A stretch of 64,000 nt of DNA from Glebionis coronaria (taxonomy: Eukaryota; Streptophyta; Magnoliopsida; Asterales; Asteraceae), in the NCBI GenBank assembly GCA_025667525.1, contig CM046880.1, positions 596,122,952 through 596,186,951 on the forward strand, in the 5' to 3' direction. The translations under genes were made by a program, and so were the position numbers. The notes beneath the pieces were generated by a model, which was not told where the DNA came from, made no database searches, and saw only the letters and a program-made list of their open reading frames with translations. This document shows, in pieces, positions 34,998 through 47,031 of this stretch (position 1 is the stretch's first letter; the number at the start of each line of letters is the position of its first letter).

Positions 34998-35107
34998 CTT
35001 GCAACATGTGTAGCGATATATCCGAGTTTTTTCGGCTTTGTGACGGAGTCGCTGCAAATATGTTCGAAGCCGAAAAAAAGAGGATAAATCGCTACTCATG
35101 TTGCAAG
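34998..35107. repeat. 110-nt foldback (41-nt arms, 28-nt loop)
   Basis: The arm 34998-35038 and the reverse complement of 35067-35107 match at 36 of 41 positions, both starting CTTGCAACATG and ending TTTTTTCGGCTT. The size and near-perfect pairing resemble either a very small MITE or a young plant microRNA precursor. It falls between candidate exons of the host gene. Confidence 0.7.
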
Positions 35108-35822
35108 CTTTACGTTTCAAATAAAACTACACATAGCTGCAACGTTACACCTAAAGTACTAAACTTAGCGCCACAGTAAGCCGCTATTGAAACTAATGAA
35201 ATCGAAAACATATTACACATAATAGTATTCTTAAAAACATCCATCTTAAACAATATACCCAATATATATAAACTGCAACATGCATTCAAGCTTCAACCAT
35301 TTGTGTAAACATAATAGATAAGTTATATATAAGACGAATTCGATAAACATAGATTGACATAATATAAAAGAACCAATAAGCACAATCGGCTTTAACCTTA
35401 GACTAACATAATATAGAAAACCAACTGATTCCTAACTGCAGTCACAGAACCTGTTTTTTTATTTTAACTTATATACTTCACATTATTAATTATGATTCTA
35501 TACCTTGTTCATTCTGATATCTGTCGTTTTAATAAAAAATCATTAGAGTTGTAACTGCATTCACATTACTCATAATATTTACCTTGGAAAACTATTTTTA
35601 TTTTAAATTATATACTTCAAATCGCCTAGATTCGGGGTACCTTACCGTCTAAGCGCAACATGTTGAGATAACTTACTATAGAATGATTTCACTATCCTCC
35701 TTGGGGGATCTGCTTAATTAAGTAAGAGTCTAAAGACGACACAAAATAGTAAACAAACCAAATCAAAAAATAAGCGCAAGGAAAATCATAAATCATAATC
35801 ATAAGTAAACAGATCTACTTAC

Positions 35823-35976
35823 CCTTGCTTTGCTTCTGAATCCATACTAGACCAAATCTTGTTTCAAAAGCAACCATTTTTCCATCAGTAAATAAACATT
35901 CCACAAAGTACTCGGCCCTTTCAATCACATCCTTCCTCGTTCGTTGACACTCAAGATCAGTATAACACATTCCTTC
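35823..35976 (-). other. candidate internal exon of the unrecognised host gene
   Basis: Acceptor TTTTTTCAG before 35976 and donor AAGG/GTAAGT at 35823 enclose 154 bases with one open frame (EGMCYTDLECQRTRKDVI ... FETRFGLVWIQKQSK). The base composition is clearly less AT-rich than the flanks. It joins in phase to the 34702-34914 segment but not to 42283-42361, so an exon between them is missing or lost. The product is unknown. Confidence 0.45.
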
Positions 35977-36216
35977 CTGAAAAAATATAAGAGAAATGTT
36001 AGTTTGTAACGCCACCTTTATTTGAGTGTTGAATTAACGCAGTTTTTGGTAAATAATGGTTCAGGTTTTGGTAAATGGGTTTGATCTTTTTAAGAACAAC
36101 TCGGCCACACAATATGAGCTAACACAACTCTCATATTAATCATGCCACCTTAAATCCATGCCAAGCCTTAATAACATGAAAATGGTTTCAAGATAATAAA
36201 GTAGTATGCAGACTTA
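35977..36216. other. probable intron sequence of the unrecognised gene
   Basis: AT-rich, no ORF. It ends at the donor-side target site of the second Copia element. Confidence 0.35.
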
Positions 36217-36221
36217 CCAAG

Positions 36222-36695
36222 TATTAAAAGTTTAAGCTGAGTTTGACAAAGAGCTCAATCTTCAAGGGTTAGTAAGGTAAGTTGGTTTTTCATTATTTAC
36301 AAATACTTTTCCATATTTTGCTATTTATGTAAGTGCAGGGGTTAAATATGACAAGCTTGGAAAGAGGAAGACGCTGTTGACTCAAGGGCTATATATACGA
36401 CTCATATTAGCTTATTAGGGTTAATCGTTTTTGTTATATTTTCTCTCACATTGTTAAGGTCGCCATTGTTGATACGATCTTGAGTTGGTTTGTTCAAACT
36501 GATTAAGTGTTCATTGATCTTGTTTGTAAGATCATTATAACACATCTGGTTGTATTCTTTTCTTTCTTCTTGTATTGTAAGTTTGATCCAAAAGCTAGGA
36601 ATCACATTTGAAGTGATTGCCTAACGCAGTTAATAAAAATAATAAGGGGAGGTTGGTTGAATCATCTTGATCCGTGTTTTTGTTAAAATCGAATA
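36222..36695 (+). repeat. 5' LTR of the 6.1-kb Copia element
   Basis: 474 bp. It contains a TATA-like CTATATATAC near 36390. Confidence 0.9.
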
Positions 36696-36708
36696 TGGTA
36701 TCAGAGCC
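36696..36708 (+). other. primer binding site of the 6.1-kb Copia element
   Basis: TGGTATCAGAGCC immediately follows the LTR and is complementary to initiator tRNA-Met. Its position fixes the LTR end at ...GAATA and supports the non-canonical terminus. Confidence 0.92.
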
Positions 36709-37287
36709 TTTGGTTCTTGATATCTGAGTTTTAAACCGTTTTTATTGAAGATCTTGATTAATCTTGTGGTTTATCTTGTGTTAAATGTGATTAATTACAA
36801 GTTTTTGATCGATTAAATTTTTTAGGGTTTTAAAATTTGGGGGTTTTCTGATTCTTGGTGTTCTGTGGTGATTAATTGGGTTCTTTATTGATTAAATGAG
36901 TTTAATTGCATCTCTGGTAAGGTTAATTGAAGAAACCCTAAATTTCAGAAATTAGGGTTTCGTTCAATTTTTGGGGGTTTGTTATTTTTTGTTGGTTATT
37001 TGTTATTACTAACATTTTTCAGGTTGATATTCCGCTGTGCTTGTTGTTTGTGGTGAGATCTTCTTGATCTCATTGGTTCTTGGATACTTTTGCTGGTAGC
37101 TGCGCGTGTTGTAACACCTCTCTTGCTCTCTCTTGTTTTTATGTTTTTTAGAAGGGGATTTAGGTGTCGAAGGGATTAGATAGTTTTGGTGGATTGATTC
37201 AGTTTTCATTTGTGCTAGTTGGTTGTTGTTTGTAGAGGAGGTACAAGGGGTTCTTTGTGTTTTGTGTGATATTTGTGTGTTTTCATT

Positions 37288-40200
37288 ATGTCTGTTTCAA
37301 AGAAAAGTGACCAGGATGATAATCCTGTTAGTGATACTGAAACCGAAAGTGAAACTGTCATTCATACTAATGACCCTTTGTATTTACACCCTACTGACAC
37401 AAATGGGCAGCCCATTGTGAGTGTTAAACTCACTGGTCCAGAAAACTATAAAGTTTGGGCTGCTGCATTTAAACTTGCATTGCATACTAAGAATAAATTG
37501 GGTTTTATTGATGGTACTTGTGAGAAAAATAATGATGATATTGTTTTGGCTGATCAATGGGATAGGTGTAATGCTGTGGTCTTATCTTGGCTTCTTGGAT
37601 GTATCTCTTTTGAGTTATATCAAGGACAAATTTTTTCTAAAAATGCTAAAGATGTGTGGGATGAATTTAAAGAAACATATGATAAAATAGATGGATATGT
37701 TATCTATAATTTGCACTTTAAAATTTGCTCTCTCACTCAGTCTGGGTCTTCTTTGTCTGAGTATTATCATAATTACAATAGCTTATGGAGGCAGTTTGAC
37801 TCCCTTGTCAATCTTCCTTTTTGTAATTGTGATGGTGCTCCTCAAATGAAGAGTCATAATGCTCTTATGAGACTTATGCAGTTTCTTATGGGTCTTGATG
37901 ACACTCTCAGTGTTGTTAGGAGTCAATTGTTAACTACAGACCCTTTGCCTGATGTTAAATCTGCTTTTGCTACTTTGTCAAGGGTTGAGTCTCATAAGAA
38001 TAGTCATGTGCATATGGTAATGATAAGAATACTGCTACTGCTTTTGTGGTTAAACCAAATAATTGGTCTAATAATAGAAATAATCAAAGCAGAGGTTCTA
38101 ATAGAAACAATAATAAGTTTGTTTGCACTCATTGTAATATGAATGGGCATACCATAGACAGATGCTTTGAGCTTAATGGATATCCTCCAGGTTTCAAGAA
38201 AAGAAATCCTGGAGGATCTAATGTTTCTAATAATGCTTCTAGTTCTGGTAATAATGTTGATCAGGGATCTGGGAACTCTCTTCCCTTTACTGCTGATCAA
38301 ATTAATAGACTTATGGCTTTAATAGGCTCTAAAGCTGATACTGGTGATGTGCAGTCTTGTGCTGCAGGTATGGTTTATGGGTCTAATCGCATAATTAGTT
38401 TTGTTACTTGTAGATTTTTTAACTACAATTCTAACATAAGTACTTATAGTACATATATTGGGTGGATTTTTGACTCTGGAGCATCTCAACACATGACATT
38501 TTCTACAGCTCACTTATATGATGTAATTGATGTTTCTAAATTGAACATATATGTGTCTCACCCTAATGGAACTGTTGAACATGTTAAACATATTGGGAAT
38601 TATAAACTTTCTGATAAAATTGTGTTGAAAAATGTGTTGGTTGTTCCAGGCTACAAGGTTAGCCTTATATCTGTTCACAAGTTGGCCAAAGATGATAAAT
38701 TTGTTGTGTCATTTACTGAAGCAAAATGCTTTGTTCAGGATTCTCTTCAAAAGTCCCTTCTGGGGACTGTTAGTGAATGCAATGGCCTCTATTTGTTTGA
38801 TTCAGGTAGGAAATTTGTTAATAGTTCTATAACTACTTGTTGTTTGTCTAAATGTATTTGGCATAACAGACTTGGTCATCCTTCTGACCAAGTTTTAGCC
38901 ATCTTAATAGATAAAATTCAAATTCAGTCTACTAATGATGTTCAACCTTGTGATGTTTGTCATAAGGCTAAACAGACAAGGGATCCTTTCCCTTTAAGTG
39001 AACATAAAACCATGTCTTTGGGTGATATTGTTCTTTTAGATGTTTGGGGTCCATATAAGATTAAGAGTAGAGATGGTTATAGATATTTTCTTACTGTGGT
39101 TGATGACTATACTAGGGCTGTGTGGTTATATATGCTCAAAGGGAAAAATGAAGTCTTTAACAAAATTGTTGAGTTTTATAATCTCATAAAAACTCAGTTT
39201 GATGTATCTATTAAGATTTTCAGAAGTGATAATGGATCTGAATTTATAAATCATAATTTTGAAACCTTTGTTAAAAGTAAAGGTATAATACATCAAACTA
39301 CTTGTGTGTATACTCCACAGCAGAATGGTATAGCAGAAAGGAAACATAGGCACTTGCTTAATGTTGCAAGAGCTCTTATGTTCCAGGGGGGATTACCTTT
39401 AAATATGTGGCCTGAATGTGTTCTTACTGCTGTTTATCTTATTAACAGGATTCCTAGCTCAGTTCTCTCTGGAAAAAGTCCTTATGAAATGATTTATAAC
39501 CTTGAACCTAATATCTCTCATTTTAAAACTTTTGGGTGTCTGTGTTTTAGTACTATACTTAATAATATGGATAAGTTTGCTGCTAGGAGTGAAAAGTGTG
39601 TTTTTATTGGTTATTCCTTTACAAAAAAAGGTTATAAACTTTTTAGTCTTGAGTCTAAAACTGTGTTGTTTTCTAGGGATGTAAAGTTTTATGAAACTGT
39701 GTTTCCTTTCAAAAATGATGGTTGTAAAGGTGATTTAGTTTTTGAAGAACAAGGTATAAGTAGTTTAAATATTTTTGACCTAGTAGCAGACAAGTCTGAT
39801 GATCCCTATGATGAAGTGAGAGATGTAAACTTAGGAAATAGAGGTAGAATTTCAAATAGATCTGACTTAGCTGATAAAGTGTCTACTGATACTAATTCCA
39901 TTATTACCAGTCACTCTCAAGAGTCAGACTCTATGAGTGATAAGAATCATAGTGTTGGAAGCCAGAGTGGTCTAGGCAGTAGTGAGGCTAGTCCTATAGA
40001 TCAAAATGTTGCCCTAAGTGATGATGATTATGAATCTGAGGGTGAGGAATTTATTGAATTTAATCAACTTTTTCAAAACAGTCCAGAGAGATCTGAGTTA
40101 AGAAGGTCAACTAGACCACATAAAGTTCTTGCTAAATTTGATAACTATGTGCTTGATAAAAGAATTAAGTATGATATTAATACTGTTGTGAGTTATACTA

Positions 40201-41801
40201 ATTTGTCTATGCATAACTTTGTGTTTTCTAATAATCTGAATAAAATTCATGAGCCTAAATCATATGATGAGGCTGCCAAAGACCCTAGATGGGTTGAGGC
40301 AATGAATGAAGAGATGGAAGCTCTTAACAGAAATAATACATGGGTTATTGTTGATTTACCTCTTGGTAGAAAACCTGTAGCTTGTAAATGGTTGTGGAAA
40401 GTTAAATACAAGTCTAGTGGAGATGTTGAAAGATTTAAGGCCAGAGTTGTTGCTAAAGGGTTTAGTCAGAAAGAAGGCATAGATTATGAAGAGACTTTCT
40501 CTCCTGTTGTTAAAATTGTGACTGTTAGATGTCTTCTTTCTGTGGCTGTGCATAACAATTGGCCAGTATATCAATTAGATGTTAATAATGCATTCCTTTA
40601 TGGAGATTTAGATGAAGAAATTTATATGAATCTTCCTGAAGGATATGGTTCAGATTCTAATAAGGTGTGTAAGCTGACTAAATCTTTATATGGGTTAAAA
40701 CAGGCACCTAGAAAATGGAATGAAAAACTCACTAGTGTTTTAACTGATAATGGTTTTAGTCAAAGTAAAAGTGATGTGTCATTGTTTACTAAGACTGAGA
40801 ATGAGGCATTTGTAGCTTTATTAGTTTATGTGGATGATATTATTATAACTGGAAATAATGATAATATGATTAATGACTTTAAAAAGTATTTGAGTTCTAA
40901 ATTCAAAATAAAAGATCTTGGAAAACTCAAATATTTTTTAGGCATTGAAGTTCTTGATACTGACTCTGGTCTATGTCTTAATCAAAGGAAATATTGCCTT
41001 GAATTGCTCTCTGAATATGGTATGCTAGCTTGTAAGCCAGCTAAATCTCCTATTCCTGATCCTTCTAAGAAAAAGAAAGTTGTTGTTGATAGTGAAGAGG
41101 ATGTTATTCTTGATAATAAAACTTGTTACCAGAAAATTGTTGGCAAATTGATTTATCTTACTCTGACTAGACCTGATATTGCTTATGCAGTACATTGTCT
41201 AAGTCAGTTTATGCATGCTCCTTATAAATCACATCTTAAACTTGCTTTTCATGTGCTTAGATATCTTAAAAATTCACCTGGAACTGGTATATCTTTTAAG
41301 AAGCATAATTGCTTGAATCTTAATGCCTTTGTTGATTCAGATTGGGCTAAGTGTAAGATAACTAGAAAATCTGTTACTGGATATACTGTTTATCTAGGTG
41401 AAAATCTTGTATCATGGAAAAGCAAGAAGCAATCTGTTATAGCTAAATCTTCAGCTGAGGCTGAATATAGAGCTATGAACAGTGTTACTTGTGAAATTAT
41501 GTGGATCCTTAAGATCATGAAAGATCTTAAGGTTGATATTACTCTACCAGTGCCTATCAACTGTGATAGTAGTTCTGCAATTAAAATTGCAGCTAATCCT
41601 GTGTTCCATGAGAGAACAAAACACTTTGAAATAGATTTATACTTCCTCAGAGAAAAAGTTTCAGCAGGATTGGTTAAAACTTGTAAAATCAAATCTGAAG
41701 ATAATATAGCTGACTTATTCACTAAGGGATTATCTATCAAAGATCATAAGTGGTTTTGTGAGAAACTAAAGCTTATTGACTTATACCAAAACTCAACTTA
41801 A
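37288..41801 (+). pseudogene. Ty1/Copia gag-pol polyprotein with one frameshift
   Basis: Gag runs from an ATG at 37288 (MSVSKKSDQDD; capsid-like LTGPENYKVWAAAFKLAL, FKETYDKIDGYVIYNLH). A single-base frame change near 38012-38020 separates it from the frame that continues as NDKNTATAFVVKPNNW into the zinc knuckle CTHCNMNGHTIDRC. Pol then reads without a break to 41801: protease DSGASQHMTF, integrase HNRLGH and CDVCHKAKQ with RSDNGSEF and QNGIAERKHR, reverse transcriptase YQLDVNNAFL and YVDD (40827-40838), RNase H DSDWAKCKITRKSV and SAEAEYRAM. In a Copia element of this size one polyprotein is expected, so the frame change most likely disables it. The lineage is not assigned. Confidence 0.88.
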
Positions 41802-41808
41802 GAGGGGG
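41800..41808 (+). other. polypurine tract of the 6.1-kb Copia element
   Basis: AAGAGGGGG directly before the 3' LTR, partly overlapping the end of pol. Confidence 0.85.
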
Positions 41809-42281
41809 TATTAAAAGTTTAAGCCGAGTTTGACAAAGAGCTCAATCTTCAAGGGTAAGTAAGGTAAGTTGGTTTTTCATTATTTACAAATACTTTGCCA
41901 TATTTTGCTATTTATGTAAGTGCATGGGTTAAATATGACAAGCTTGGAAAGAGGAAGACGCTGTTGACTCAAGGGCTATATATACGACTCATATTAGCTT
42001 ATTAGGGTTAATCGTTTTATTATATTTTCTCTCACATTGTTAAGGTCGCCATTGTTGATACGATCTTGAGTTGGTTTGTTCAGACTGATTAAGTGTTCAT
42101 TGATCTTGTTTGTAAGATCATTGTAACACATCTGGTTGTATTCTTTTCTTTCTTCTTGTATTGTAAGTTTGATCAAAAAGCTAGGAATCACATTTGAAGT
42201 GATTGCCTAACGCAGTTAATAAAAATAATAAGGGGAGGTTGGTTGAATCATCTTGATTCATGTTTTTGTTAAAATCGAATA
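41809..42281 (+). repeat. 3' LTR of the 6.1-kb Copia element
   Basis: 473-bp partner of 36222-36695, followed by the target duplication ccaag. Confidence 0.92.
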
Positions 42282-42282
42282 C

Positions 42283-42361
42283 CAAGTGTAATAGTTCTCT
42301 GATAGATAAGACATCTTTGACCCCTTGAAATCTTGCAAATGGGACACGCAGCTAGTTGGGC
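42283..42361 (-). other. candidate host exon whose donor was hit by the Copia insertion
   Basis: An acceptor CTTTTAG (42362-42368) precedes 79 bases that read PTSCVSHLQDFKGSKMSYLS in one frame. The segment ends ACTTG. Before insertion the next bases (now split, with 36212-36216 on the far side) would have read GTAAGT, a consensus splice donor. A second frame is also open, so the reading frame is uncertain. The product is unknown. Confidence 0.45.
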
Positions 42362-42639
42362 CTAAAAGAACATATCATAAACACAAAATTAAAAATAAAT
42401 TAACATTTCTAGAAATGTTAAATTCTAATAAAAATGTAGGTTAAATGGAATGGTTATTTGCAAATTCATACCCAACACCCTGTAAATGGTTTCTACATTA
42501 GAGCATTTTAAAGACCACCTATTTTCTCATCGTTAGACAAATGTATTTAGGTCAGTCAAGAATCAGAATAGGAAGGCATCCTATAATAAACTTAAGGCGC
42601 ATCTGTTAAACCTTATTGAAAAACACACAAGTAATGTAC

Positions 42640-42765
42640 CTTTTAAGCGTATAAACGCACAGGAAGACAAATAGAGCGTCGTGAGATCTCTTTGCGTAGT
42701 TATGATCTTCTGCTGCTTTCTTAGCACCGTTGCTTTTGCCAGCAGCCTCAGCCGGGCTTTTCTTT
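42640..42765 (-). other. candidate host exon (Lys/Ala-rich)
   Basis: A GC-richer segment ending at donor AAAAG/GTACAT (42640). One frame reads KSPAEAAGKSNGAKKAAEDH, typical of a charged linker. A second open frame reads KRKARLRLLAKATVLRKQQK and is the one that joins in phase to 42283-42361. The acceptor is not clear. The product is unknown. Confidence 0.3.
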
Positions 42766-43526
42766 TACCTACCTTTATGAAAGAATTAAAAAGATTACTG
42801 TAATCGTTAAGTTAAAAAGATGCTCAATATTTTTTACATACCAACTGTTATCTTCTATAGTATCAGTGAACTATAGTATCTTAACAAGATCATGATAAAT
42901 TCTCAATATAAACATTCTTTTCATGAATAATATTTCGATCGATTTACCCATGTAACCCATTAGAGATAATAAGCATTACTCACAGTCTGTAAGATAACAT
43001 TGTATCCTGTTTAGGTCGTTTCTCAAAACAAAACCCTCAAAAGAAATTTCCAAAAAGTTAGATTTTCACATAAACTTTTAGACTTCCGTAATACAAATGT
43101 TATATTAAAATAGTTTTCAATGCATGTAGCAAAATGATTCAAACGGGGACATATAACGGTACCAAATTTTAATGATTCGTATGTATTAAAAACAGTACCA
43201 TGACTACAGCAGGACAAATGAAAATCTATTGTTATCTTATGCAAATTACTATTATAAAAAAACGAATGAATATTTGCAACCTAACCAAAACTAATTTCAT
43301 TTAAAGGAGAAAAAGCAAAGCCAAACCTTTGATTCTGCATATTTATCAATTTTATGCTTAGTAACAGAGTGCATGAAGAGCATATGCTTGATTGTTTCTT
43401 CAAGAAGTGAATCAATGCTACACTGTGCCATATATACCCATTTCAGTAAACGTAGAAAATCCAAAAAAGAAAAAAAATCATATCAATCCCAACTCATTGC
43501 AAAATCCACATATAAAAACCCCGTAC
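42766..43526. other. probable intron, no gene seen
   Basis: AT-rich with only short incidental ORFs on either strand. Confidence 0.3.
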
Positions 43527-43638
43527 CATTGTGCAGAGAATGTCTCGTCGATTCTTCTTTCCAAGACGTGAAGCTGGCATTCAAATTTTGAGATTTGACT
43601 GCTGCGAAATCGTTATCTCTGTCGACGAAATTGGGCAT
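43527..43638 (-). other. candidate first coding exon of the unrecognised host gene
   Basis: An ATG at 43636-43638 opens MPNFVDRDNDFAAVKSQNLN and continues for 37 codons to a donor-like CACAATG/GTACGG. The Ty3 element begins three bases upstream of the ATG, and its target duplication catcg contains the ATG. The product is unknown. Confidence 0.35.
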
Positions 43639-43640
43639 CG

Positions 43641-46600
43641 TGTGACAAATCTAACATTTTCAGGTAGTGAAATATTTTCTCGTATAATATTTTGAAACTT
43701 ATTTTTGTGTTGGTTGACGAACTCACAATTTACGGATTTAAATTCGGGCTTACGTGCATAATTTGGCGTCTTTTACGACTAAACCGGAAACCTTAGGATT
43801 ACGTATTTACGTTTTTGAACTCCGTTTTTGATGAGACAATTTTTATTGGATTCGTTTTGTGACGGTGATTCATAATTTATAAAAACGTTTTTCGTAAAAC
43901 GACCCGAGGGCACGCAAATCGAGAAAACTAGAATCGAGAAATACCCGTAAACTAGTGAGATGGGACAAAACACTTTGCCCCATCCCACTAGCTTACATGG
44001 GACGGCAAGGAGGACACCACCACACTTAGGTGGCACACATTCTAGCTAAGCTTATACAAGTGTAAGCTTATGCTTACACTTTAAGCTAAACCTTCCACCA
44101 CTACACAAAACCAACAAATGGTTTTCACTTAACCATTTCTTACATGCAATTCACTCTCAAAACTCTCTCAACCTTCATCTTTGTGCCGTCCCACATCAAG
44201 CCACAAACACCCTCATTGATCTTTTCTAACTACAAACCACATGTTTACTAGTCCTATTAAGGTGTTTCCTTGAAACCTTGATCATTTGGTGGCCATATAA
44301 CCAACTTTGGAGGTGATTTTCTTGTGTCCTAGGGCTGATTTTCCCACATATGATCTTGATATTTGATGGTCTTGGAGATACTTGTTGTGTTCATCAAGTT
44401 CTTGCCTTCCTAAAACAAGAAATCAACTTGGATTGGTAAAGAAGATCATCCTCTACATTTTTCTCTTATTATTTTGTAAAGAACAAATGTATTTTCTTTC
44501 ATTTTGTATATGTATATGATGTATATATGATGATAAAAATGTTGTGTGGGGATCAAGTGTTGATAAACATGCTTAAAAATGATGATAACCATAAGAAATG
44601 AAGCTAAAATCATGTCTAATTAGTTGGCTGTATAAAAACAGTAGATAACTAAATGAAGAACTGATAAAAATGCATGGTTTGATCTATTTACAGTAAAGTA
44701 GATGATGTTATACACATGTGAGAGTTGGTCATGCAATGGAATCAAAATAATGAGTGAGATATGATCAAAACAAGTTAGGTGGTACAATCTGAATAAGCAG
44801 TTTTGTAGGGACTGTTAAGGCAACTTAGACTCAAAATGGGCAGTAGCTATAACTAAGTTATATTTAGCACATATTATGAAGAAGTTGTCATCCAAAAATG
44901 AGCTTCTAAGTCATTGTAGAACTCTAGATATGATAAAAATGGTGAATGTGAAGTTAAAAATCAGATTTTGGAAATAATGTTTATTATTATTATATAAGCA
45001 CTCACTTTATAATTTATAAAATGTAAAGTATAAACCCACTAACTTATAAAACTTATTTATATAAATGTATAAAAGTTAATTAAATGGGTAAAATATATAA
45101 ATGGTGGTAAAAGTAATATTTATAAGTAATAAAAACTATAAACTTGATTTTTACGACTTTTTCGGCTATCGCCGTGAAATTAACGTTTTTCATCAAATAA
45201 AACTTAGACGACCAAACCCGTCTAATGTAAAGTTTATAAAAGATATATACTGATGTATAAGTAACTAAGACAAGTAAAAACCGATAAAACCCGAACTATA
45301 AGAATTACGGACAATTACGAGCTAACTAAACCTATTAGACTAATAATTGGACTTAACAAGATAAAAACTTGTAAAAGAATTATTTGGGCTTAACCCAATA
45401 GGGCCCAACATGAAAAGTATATATACTGATCATATAAGTATATAATGGGTAAAAACAAGTAAAAGAACTTATAAAAGACTTAATGAACTTAAAATAGGTA
45501 AAATCGGTAAAACTAGTGAACTAGTAAGACGATACTAAAACGTAAACGCTAAAATGAGTAAATGAGGATCTATAAACCCACTTGATCATCATCATATGTA
45601 CAATAATCATATATATGTATATTTTTATTTTGATAAAAGTCATTGGACCGAGTCTAAGACCGATTATTATTTATATAGGTTTCCGTGACCGAAGCACGCC
45701 CGTAGCCGATAATCCGCCTTTCATTAACAACGTGAGTTCATAGCCTCGCACTCTTTTAAATGTTTTTATAAATGTTTTATAAACCCGCGAGGGAGATAAC
45801 ATGCTAGATTTTTATAAAAATAGAACACAAGTAGTCCCGATTGTATGCTTAATGAGATGGACCCGAATGATGCTATGACCCTATATTCGAGACTAAAAGG
45901 ATTATTAGTAGTTAGGTTATGTCACTTAAAGTCCCATTAGCATGAATTGTGAACTACCGGGATTTGGTAGACGCTTATGCATTTGATAGTACTATTTGGG
46001 GACGATCACCCCAGTTCGCGCCTTGACGGTTGATCCCCGTCGTACCACATTGATTGGTAAGCGAATTTATGTATGAGAAGATTCCATAGCGTGATTTTTG
46101 TGACGACACGCTAACTTAGATGGGCAAATTGTTTGTCGGGTTCGCGGCCCGCTGTTTTCACAGTAAGGTAACAATGTCATGCGGCTAATAATAATCCTAC
46201 AACCTATAATACAATATAAGACATATATAATAAACGATAACGACGCTATTACGATGAATATATTACCTATCATGGTAATATAGAGACTACGGTCTCATGG
46301 ACGGTTTCAGATGTATGCTTGATTTATATATTGCCTGACTAGCAATATGTGGACTTACTTCCGATATTATACTTGTGTTCTGATTTTAAATGATTGTAAA
46401 TGATTGTTTTATATAACGGTTTTCATTAAACTCTATGAATTCACTCGGCATTCGCTGATATGATTTTTGCATGTTTTCTATCTCAGGTGCTTGAAGGTAA
46501 TCTGGATGGAGATCGACTCTGATGGCCCACACTTAATATTAAAAATGTTCATTCGATCTGTGTTTTGTAAACTTAATGACCTGTATAATTTGGGACCTGT

Positions 46601-46751
46601 TGTACACTTTTAAACCTTTTTATCGAATGAATGTTTGTTAAACCTTGTACAACCATTTTTATGTGTTGTCTATGATTGGAGTTATTGTGCTATCCCGTAA
46701 CACTCTGAAAGACCCTTCCGCTGTACCGATACGAAAAATGAGAGTGTTACA
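43641..46751 (+). repeat. 5' LTR of the Ty3 element
   Basis: 3,111 bp, nearly identical to 52901-56012 and likely to hold the element promoter. The small ORFs inside it are duplicated in both LTRs and look incidental. Confidence 0.95.
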
Positions 46752-46754
46752 GTT

Positions 46755-46766
46755 TGGTACCAGAGC
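46755..46766 (+). other. primer binding site of the Ty3 element
   Basis: TGGTACCAGAGC lies three bases after the LTR. It differs by one base from the common initiator Met-tRNA PBS (TGGTATCAGAGC). Confidence 0.8.
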
Positions 46767-47031
46767 TCTCGTTGTAGAGAACAAAAGATTTTAAAAACCA
46801 AGGTTTTGAACAAAACTTTTCAAAATCTTTTGACAATGAACATTTGAGAAAATATTTGAAAAATCTTTTGACTATAACGGTGCCAGAGATCTCCGACGTT
46901 ACCAACAAGCCCTATTGAGAAGATATATATTTTGATATATATAATTTAATTTATATATATGTATATATCGTGATTTCATTATGTAATTGTTTAACTAGTA
47001 TGTTATCCTAATACGAGATAAATATATATAA

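Larger units (their letters stand above)
36222..42281 (+). mobile_element. complete Ty1/Copia retrotransposon with non-canonical TA..TA LTR ends (6.1 kb)
   Basis: LTRs at 36222-36695 and 41809-42281 begin TATTAAAAG and end ATCGAATA instead of TG...CA. They are flanked by the 5-bp duplication ccaag (36217-36221 and 42282-42286). A PBS directly adjoins the 5' LTR and a polypurine tract directly adjoins the 3' LTR. I count 10 substitutions and one indel between the LTRs (about 2%), so it is older than the 11.5-kb element. It is inserted on the opposite strand at the splice donor of a candidate host exon. Confidence 0.93.

Noticed and set aside
43779..44036. 85-codon minus-strand ORF repeated at 53039-53296
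   Set aside because: It lies in both LTRs of the Ty3 element and is duplicated only because the LTRs are; no known domain.
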